NCBI RefSeq assembly: GCF_024679245.1 | Contig: NC_090191.1 | Span: 43,071,524-43,135,523, forward strand | Direction: 5' to 3' | DNA: 64,000 bases | From: Pseudorasbora parva | Taxonomy: Eukaryota; Chordata; Actinopteri; Cypriniformes; Gobionidae | Shown here: positions 57,735-64,000 of the stretch, piece by piece | Layout: each line of letters starts with the position of its first letter | Numbering within the stretch: position 1 is the first letter of the stretch | Program-made: the position numbers and the translations under genes | The notes under the pieces: generated by a model | The model's database searches: none | The model's input: only the letters and a program-made list of their open reading frames with translations | What the model was told of the DNA's origin: nothing

Positions 57735-58822
57735 CACTCACCTAAAGGATTACTAGGAACACCTGTTCAATTTCTCATTAATGCAAATTTCTAATCAACC
57801 AATCACATGGCAGTTGCTTCAATGCATTTAGGGGTGTGGTCCTGGTCAAGAAAATCTCCTGAACTCCAGACTGAATGTCAGAATGTGAAAAAAAGGTGAT
57901 TTACTACAAGCAATTTTGAGCGTGGCATGGTTGTTGGTGCCAGACGGGCCGGTCTGAGTATTTCACAATCTGCTCAGTTTCTGGGATTTACACACACAAC
58001 CATTTCTAGGGTTTACAAAGAATGGTGTGAAAAGGGAAAAACATCCAGTATGCGGCAGTCCTGTGGGCGAAAATGCCTTGCTGATGCTAGAGGTCAGAGG
58101 AGAATGGGCCGACTGATTCAAGCTGATAGAAGAGCAACTTTGACTGAAATAACCACTCGTTACAACCGAGATGTAACGGTCACAACACGCACAACCTTTA
58201 GGCGGATGGGCTACAACAGCAGAAGACCCCACCGGGTACCACTCATCTACACTACAAATACGAAAAAGAGGCGAAAATTTGCACAGGCTCACAAAAATTA
58301 GACAGTTGAAGACTGGAAAAATGTTGCCTGGTCTGATGAGTCTCGATATCTGTTGAGACATTCAGATGGTAGAGTCACTTAGTGCCAATTGGGCATCGTT
58401 TAAATGCCACGGCCTACCTGAGCATTGTTTCTGACCATGTCCATCCCTTTATGACCACCATGTACCCATCCTCTGATGACTACTTCCATCAGGATAATGC
58501 ACCATGTCACAAAGCTCCAATCATGGTTTCTTGAACATGACAATGAGTTGACTGTACTAAAATGGCCGCCACAGTCACCAGATCTCAACCCATTAGAGCA
58601 TCTTTGGGATGTGGTGGAACGGGAGCTTCGTGCCCTGGATGTGCATCCCACAAATCTCCATCAACTGCAAGATGCTATCCTATCAATATGGGCCAACATT
58701 TCTAAAGAATGCTTTCAGCACCTTGTTGAATCAATGCCAGGTAGAATTAAGGCAGTTCTGAAGGCGAAAGGGGGTCAAACACAGTATTAGTATGGTGTTC
58801 CTAATAATCCTTTTGGTGAGTG
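57735..58822 (+). mobile_element. Tc1-like transposon T2 (CACTCACCTAAAGGATTA ends)
   Basis: The left CACTCACCTAAAGGATTACT plus AGGAACACC pairs with the right GGTGTTCCTAATAATCC plus TTTTGGTGAGTG. TA precedes the left end (57733-57734); the right flank TT has probably mutated. At 1,088 bp it is somewhat shorter than the usual ~1.2 kb of the family as I recall it. It lies inside N2. Confidence 0.9.
57900..58789 (+). pseudogene. Tc1-like transposase pseudogene of T2
   Basis: The open part 57927-58298 encodes the DNA-binding half: ARRAGLSISQSAQFLGFTHT (first helix-turn-helix), QRRMGRLIQADRRATLTEIT (second) and RRMGYNSRRPHRVPL. The likely true start lies upstream and is lost by a small frame disruption near 57905. 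A TAG stops the frame at 58299, after which NVAWSDESRYLLRHSDGR keeps the first catalytic Asp. An internal deletion follows (near 58378), then HQDNAPCHKAP with the second Asp, another short deletion, and PPQSPDLNPLEHLWDVVERE with the Glu. Stops and deletions make it inactive, although all three catalytic residues are still readable. Confidence 0.88.
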
Positions 58823-59225
58823 TTTATCATAAGCAAGAGATCCTAACATAGAAAACAACAAAAACAACAAAAGTATCAAAAAAAGCACTTACACAAAAAT
58901 TCCACCATGTAAACATTTTGAAAATCTTGTTTGTGGAATGAAAAAAATAATAGTGCACTGCAATAAGTAACAATAACCAAATAGTGTTTTATTCTGTTGG
59001 TTAACAGAATAAGTGTGCTGCATTGGATTCAAATTGTAATAGTGCAAACAGTTGTATCTCAAAAACATTCATATGTCAGAACCCAAGTAAAACATTTGCA
59101 TAACCCTCCAACTTCCAGGCGTCCATGAAACCGGCGGAGACAGAACACACTCCCCATTTTGTAACCCAAGAGCATGGCCAATTATGTTTTTTTTTTCAAT
59201 GACTTTGTCAAGCTCAATCAAGTAA
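58823..59225. other. N2 interior, unassigned
   Basis: AT-rich; no repeat or gene recognised. Confidence 0.3.
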
Positions 59226-59227
59226 TC

Positions 59228-59289
<62 letters not shown>

Positions 59290-59600
59290 TGTGTGTCTGT
59301 GTGTTTTGTTTTGAGCATGTTTTTGTGACATATGAGGACAAAAATGTGTATAATGACATGGGTATGACATATAGGTATTACAAGGAGAGGGTGAAATATG
59401 AGGACATTGGCCATGTCCCCACACTTCAAAATGCTTATAAATCATACAGGATGAGTTTTACCCAAAAAAAGTAAAAATGCAGAATGTTTCCTGTGATGGG
59501 TAGGTTTAGGGGTAGGGACAGTGTAAGGGGATAGAAAATATGGTTTGTACAGTATAAAAACCATTACGCCTATGGAATGTCCCCATATGTCACAAAAAAA
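59226..59600 (+). repeat. (GT)n microsatellite and GT-flanked dispersed repeat
   Basis: The GT run covers about 59231-59303. The block that follows (GTTTTTGTGACATATGAGGA to CCTATGGAATGTCCCC) matches 50915-51373 but with a single GATGGGTAGGTTTAGGGG. Confidence 0.85.
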
Positions 59601-60210
59601 ACAAAAAAAAAAACATAAAAAACGTGTCTTTATCTGTGCGTGTGTGTATATCAGAGGTGTTAGTCCAGGTGCCAGAAAGTAGCCCAGGTGCCAGAAATCC
59701 TGTCCAGCCGCTGTTCCAACCATCACCTCTACCAGATAGATGAGCTCATTAATGAAAGCAACTCTTCTAGATGTAGAGGCAGATCCAAAAACATGGCAGG
59801 ATTTTTACTTTCTGTCACATGGACTATACAAGTATGGTGTCTATATGTGTGTGTGCTTGACCGTATGCTTGTGCCACGTGTTTGTTAGCGTGTGTGTGTG
59901 TGCATGTCCTTAGTGATGAAGATATGATTTGGCAATATCTTCCCACACATCTCTTTTTATTTCAACATGACGTGCTGTCACGAGCTGTGAGGCAGGAATC
60001 AACCTGAGCACATCCTCAAATGGATACCATAGCGCATCATCACGCATTGGCCAATATTAACGATTGTGTAACGGCGCTGCTTTTCTGCAGCAGATAATCG
60101 TGGCATTTGCTTAAAAACAAGTTTACTTTTATAATATTTATTACAAAGTCTTTTATAGTTACTGTACAATTAGAATATTAAATGAACTCCTGAAAACTAT
60201 GAGAACATGT
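59601..60210. other. N2 interior, unassigned
   Basis: A short CCAGGTGCCAGAAA duplication at 59667 and 59684; otherwise nothing recognised. Confidence 0.3.
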
Positions 60211-60217
60211 CATGAAT

Positions 60218-60833
60218 GTCAACTATGTTACTCTTGGTCAACTAAGTTACATTTGCAGAGTAACATAGGTGACTGGTAACCTTGTTGACATTTTTGCTGT
60301 TTTTAGGGATAAAATCAAAATGGTTGCCTAGGACCAGACACCAAATGGCATTTTACGGAGAGGTTCTTCTAAAAATTATATGTACAACTGAGTAAAATTG
60401 AAATTCAAAGTTATTTATGAATTCATTGTAGTAACATTGTTGACATATGATAAGTACACATTTGCCCCAAGCACTACTTTAAGTGAAATAACTGCAAATG
60501 TGGAGGGAGAACATACCTTGGAGTCTTGCTAGTTTTCTCTTCAGGAGAAAATGACATAATGTGGAGCAGGTCATGTGATTTGGAAAACACACTCTTCCTT
60601 GAGGGGTGTATTTGCTATGGGTAACTTAGATGACAGCAACTTCTCGGACACATATTCAATTTGTCAATTTCTATTGAAAATGTGACACATTGCCCAAAAA
60701 GACACATTGTTCACATTTACCTCAACTTAATGTAAATAATATAATTAAAACTGTTTTTGAATAAGTTTTTTAAATGTTTTTTTAGGTAATGAGATTGTGG
60801 TTGTAATTCATTTCGGACGGTTATTTAGTTGAC
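60218..60833. promoter_or_regulatory. Cluster of GTAACATAGTTGAC-like motifs (candidate subterminal binding sites)
   Basis: Copies at 60218 (reverse), 60236 (reverse), 60260, 60275, 60431, 60621 and 60819 fit GTNACNTNGNTGAC. A second cluster lies at 57158 (reverse), 57498, 57521 and 57537 near the other end of N2. Repeated short motifs inside both ends are typical of transposase-binding sites in hAT and CACTA elements; that role is inference. Confidence 0.4.
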
Positions 60834-61069
60834 ATTTTAGGGATATCTAGTGAATTTTTATAAAGAAATAATTATTTCCATAATAATTAACTATGGAATC
60901 TGTAAAGACAAGATCATGAAGAACACTGGAGACTTTTTAAATTTTATTTTAATAAGCACGTTTGCGAAATAAATCTCATGGACATGAAAACTCCCTCAAT
61001 TATATATTGACCCAAAACTAGATGCTTAATTTTAACTTTAAGGTTACTTATCATGTAAACTACCCATAT

Positions 61070-61500
61070 AGAGCATGTTAAATGCATGTTTGGAACAGAC
61101 TAACAGAGGGGAAAACGGTCGCATTTGCAGCAGATATGCATTGCTGCCTAATGTGCACATTATAAATCAAAGCACGAGATGACAGGGGTCGAGCAGAACA
61201 CCGGAAAATCTGACAGAATGGACAATATTTGTCTGTCTGTGCAATACACGAGCGCGGCTCACGCTCTCCATACGGAAAGCTTCTGCGCCGCCTGCGCGTG
61301 CAGTGTGAAACCGCCGTTAGCGTCGAGTTTCTTAACTTTTTCGCTGCCGAAAGCAGAGCCGTGGAGACCAACTTCGCCATACTTACATTGTTTTGAAGGG
61401 CGAGCTGAAATGACGGGAGGGGTTGTGTCACGAAGATTTGCTTCCCCCGGTCTGCACTTTCCTCAGACATACGTTCTCCACCCACACGACACAGAATTTC
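61070..61500. other. CpG-richer segment near the right end of N2
   Basis: Contrasts with the AT-rich interior: several CG-containing motifs (GAGCGCGGCTCACGC, CTGCGCCGCCTGCGCGTGC). Overlapping frames on both strands (131 and 135 codons) show no domain. It could be a relic promoter region of the autonomous parent. Confidence 0.35.
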
Positions 61501-61699
61501 ATTACAAATATGTAAAATTCCGGGAAATCTGCGTTAACACCAGATTCCGCGTTTATATGCAGATTCCGCGTTAATATGCCAATTCCGCGATTCCGTCCGC
61601 GATTCCGTGATCGCGGAAATTATAGGGCCCTAGGTTTTCAAGTCTTCCCTTATTTATTATTATTAAAATGTAAATTGTGTGGGGGGTTGTGTAGATCTA

Positions 61700-61745
61700 C
61701 TGTATTTATCTACTGGACCTACTGGATCTACTGGACCTACTGGGC
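61700..61745. repeat. 9-bp CTACTGGAC repeat, about four units
   Basis: CTACTGGACCTACTGGAT, then the same again, directly outside N1's right end. Confidence 0.7.
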
Positions 61746-61754
61746 CCAGTTTAC

Positions 61755-61890
61755 AGCAGTTAGTTCACCTACAAATGAAAATTAGCCCATGATTTACTCA
61801 CCCTCAAGTCATCCCAAGTGTATATGACATTCTTTTTTCAAATGAATAAAATCTGAGTTATTTACATTTATATTAAAATAGTCCTGGCTC
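61755..61890 (+). repeat. Partial GGGTTAGTTCACC-type MITE
   Basis: AGTTAGTTCACCTACAAATG, GATTTACTCACCCTCAAGTC and ATCCCAAGTGTATATGACAT match the left arm of the MITE group seen at 5684 and 7640 in inverse. No right end found. Confidence 0.6.
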
Positions 61891-62032
61891 TTCCCAGCTT
61901 TAAAATGCCAGTGCCTTGTCGGTCCATAAAAGTGCATCTAACCATCATATAACTGATCCACACAGTAACTGATCCATAGACTAAAATACTAGCTTTCGGT
62001 TTTCAGTGCCACTCGAATCACATTGCGCTTAA

Positions 62033-62694
62033 AGGACAACTCTGGTGAGAAATGCCCCTCGGGGTAATTAACAGATGGTTATCGAGTAGATCGTTCTCTG
62101 GGATGCGGTTTCATGAAAATCGAATTTAAAGAGTTTTATCTCTAAACACAGATTAGCTTATAATGTTTGTCTATGGGGCATGGAATAAGTGAAATTAAAT
62201 CGCTAGTTAATTCCACTAACAAGGCTCAAAATAACCTCACACTAACACAGCAGCATAATGAGGGTCCCTACATGCAAACCGCAGCATTGAGAACTTGTTA
62301 GAGTACAAACGGTTTAATAAGAAGATACTTTCTAAAGACAGTACATTACACGTTTACAGACTGCAGCCATCTTGGAAAACAGTCTCGACTAGTCGAGCCA
62401 CGAACGTTGTGCTAAGTGAGCTGGTCGATAGGAATTAAGTTTGTGAAATCTAATTACATGGACTTTTTTTTCTTTTTTTTTCTCTGTTGCGTTCAGTGCT
62501 TTCTTCCGGAAACAATGGCCCATATGAGATTCCAAGTCACAGTTCATCACTTAGCACAGCGTTCGTCACTCAAATCTGTTTTTAGAGATAAAACTCTTTA
62601 CACTTGATTTCCATGAAAACGCATCCCAGAGAACGATCTACTCGGTAACCATCTGTTAATTACTCCGAGGGTCATTTCTCACCGGAGTTGTCCT
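62033..62694. mobile_element. TTAA-type element F4, copy 3, complete, long arms
   Basis: The left AGGACAACTCTGGTGAGAAA and right TTTCTCACCGGAGTTGTCCT are inverted; complementarity runs for about 120 bp per arm (through ATCGTTCTCTGGGATGCG and TTTATCTCTAAACACAGATT). TTAA flanks both ends (62029-62032 and 62695-62698). No coding capacity. TTAA duplications point to a piggyBac- or Kolobok-type transposase acting in trans. Confidence 0.92.
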
Positions 62695-62698
62695 TTAA

Positions 62699-63130
62699 AG
62701 AGTAACCCTTCTTCACCCATGAATCCTTGACGTATGTGCACTGACAAACGCAGAAGAGAGAAGATAGAGCTAAACAAAACTTAGTGTCAGGGGTTACTCT
62801 TTTCATAATAACACTAAAACACAATTTCTTTCAATAAAAATAGTTTGTTTAGTCTATAAAGTTTAAAATATGGACATTGTTCTTACACAAACGTGCCACT
62901 TTGCTTCAGAAGGCTCTTCATTACTCACGTGCTATATGGGTGAACACCTAAAGCACACGCCCCAAAAGCTGTATCTCTGACAGTCCACGAATGCTAAACT
63001 AAAATGCTAAAATTAATACAAAATTATTTAAAAAAAAAATAGGAAGTATCCCAGTAAACATAGTTGCTTATGTCATAGTAGGTTCAGTTAAGTGAACATA
63101 CACTTTGAGAAAAAGTAACTTTAAAATTAT
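62699..63130. other. Unassigned sequence
   Basis: No repeat or gene recognised. Confidence 0.3.
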
Positions 63131-63134
63131 TAAC

Positions 63135-63249
<115 letters not shown>

Positions 63250-63450
63250 ATTATTTTATTTTTTTACAGTGAGGACAATACAGTGTTATATTACAACTAC
63301 TGAGAGACCGTCCTGAAAAGCACTGTTTATTTCATTTGGATCATATCTTTTGTATTTATTTGTGCTTTCACTTGTAATGTGTCTGGGCTAGTGGTTTAGA
63401 TGTGTTCTTGAAATTGGAATAGAGAATAGTGTGTGTGTTGAGTTTGCTGC
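63250..63450. other. Unassigned sequence
   Basis: No repeat or gene recognised. Confidence 0.3.
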
Positions 63451-64000
63451 TCAACCCCCCACCAGTAATTTACATTTCAATGCATGAAGACTCTCACAGG
63501 TGAGACACAGAACCTCACTACTGTTACCGATGTCCTAGACCAAATACACTGCCAAAAATAAATTGAAATTACATGATGAAATGAAATTACAATCACTAGG
63601 ACATTTCCCAATATTTAGGAGAACTGAGTGAGGAGTTTATAAATTTGCTAACCAACTTTCAGCTTCACAGCAGTTAATTTTACTTTTACAAATCAACTCA
63701 TTCTTACAGAGCACGGCACAGGTTTATCCAACACTAACATCAGGAACATTATACAATTAAAATGTCTTTACAAAACTAGAATGACACTCTCTGCTGCTTA
63801 TAATTCACTGCATGCTTACAGTACAGTACAACATTATTCCTAAGTTTCCTCTTTTGAATGGATGGTAACTGGTGTTGGTGTTCAGTTTCATCAAAGTTGC
63901 TTTGATAGTGTTTGATTTTTTTAGCAGTATAAATTGCATTACAGTATTACGGTATACATGTTGTAAATTGCTGTCTCATTCAGTTTTGTATTATGTTATT
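63451..64000 (+). mobile_element. Left part of a second N1-family element, runs off the window
   Basis: TCAACCCCCCACCAGTAATT, then TACATTTCAATG and GAAGACTC, matches the left end of N1 at 55461-55505. Further blocks match N1's interior: ACAATCACTAGG (63590) and CCAACTTTCAGCTTCACAGC (63653) versus 55629 and 55685. The right end is not in the window. Confidence 0.7.

Larger units (their letters stand above)
56326..61632. mobile_element. Large nested element N2, 5.3 kb, TAGGGCCCTATAA termini
   Basis: The left end is TAGGGCCCTATAAAATCCG and the right end CGGAAATTATAGGGCCCTA. The exact 6-mer GGTTTT stands on both sides (56320-56325 and 61633-61638) as a target duplication in N1. Subterminal TTCCG-rich segments occur at both ends, and AAGGGTCAATATATAATTGT (about 56969) recurs inverted at about 61000. 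The interior is AT-rich and lacks a transposase frame. It carries a Tc1-like copy (57735-58822) and a GT-flanked repeat (59226-59600). A 14-bp motif, GTAACATAGTTGAC, recurs near both ends. It resembles fish hAT elements, but the 6-bp duplication leaves the superfamily open. Confidence 0.75.
55461..61690. mobile_element. Inverted-repeat element N1, right arm split by N2
   Basis: The left end reads TCAACCCCCCACTCACAATT, TACATTTCAATAAAGGAGAC, TTGAAAAACCAGTTTGTGAA then CCACAGGCC. The complement of the inner part lies at 56301-56325 and of the outer part at 61633-61688, on either side of the nested N2. Without N2 the element would be about 0.9 kb with arms near 80 bp. A second left end of the same family occurs at 63451. 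Confidence 0.8.

Noticed and set aside
61078..61574. Overlapping 131- and 135-codon frames
   Set aside because: Opposite strands open over one another in a CG-richer stretch; no recognisable motif on either.

Overview
The window reads as repeat-dense, non-genic DNA from a teleost fish, most likely a cyprinid (carp/minnow/zebrafish group). I infer this from the transposon families present, which I recognise from memory as cyprinid or teleost types: the GGGATAGTTCAC foldback repeats, palindromic elements beginning CACTGCAAAAAATGC, several Tc1-like elements, a tRNA-derived SINE with the GCTTTGGATAA tail, and TAGGGATG and TAGTGTTGTCA hAT-like elements. I see no host exon, rRNA or cellular tRNA gene. 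The only plausibly intact protein gene is a 338-residue Tc1/mariner transposase.

Layout. 1-8.5 kb: scattered MITE ends, an inverted-repeat DNA transposon (1690-2490), a LINE 3' end and two minisatellites (22-bp unit at 4307-5665, 21-bp unit at 6415-7605). 8.5-12.5 kb: nested elements, with an hAT-like element (8809-10834) holding another hAT-like element (9364-10655, exact 8-bp duplication). 13.3-16.2 kb: a GTTGCTAGGG repeat, then a GT-rich repeat split by the 1,667-bp Tc1/mariner element. 16.8-28.9 kb: many copies of a TA-flanked palindromic MITE (here F1), two arrays of a 53-bp repeat (20096-20787 and 22523-24155), and a retroposed insert with its own nested hAT-like element. 29-36 kb: microsatellites, a deleted Tc1 copy, long foldback elements, a TTAA-type element and a SINE. 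36.8-39.4 kb: a 61-bp array built on a 12-bp palindrome. 42.4-43.9 kb: a 17-bp array abutting a Tc1 fragment. 44-50.7 kb: foldback repeats, a frameshifted Tc1 copy, more F1 copies, the second copy of the 8809 element and a second LINE tail. 52.4-55.45 kb: a homogenised ~200-bp satellite. 55.46-61.69 kb: an inverted-repeat element whose right arm is split by a 5.3-kb inserted element, itself hit by a Tc1-like copy. 62-64 kb: a complete TTAA-type element, an A/TA/T palindrome, and the left end of a further copy of the 55.46-kb family.

Seven tandem arrays account for roughly 12 kb of the 64 kb. Nothing here works as an operon or pathway. The informative content is the insertion history: target-site duplications and interrupted arms give the relative age of many elements. 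The long open frames in the 17-, 21- and 61-bp arrays follow from repeat periodicity and are not called as genes. Family assignments rest on visible termini, target duplications and motifs plus memory of fish repeats; no database search was possible.
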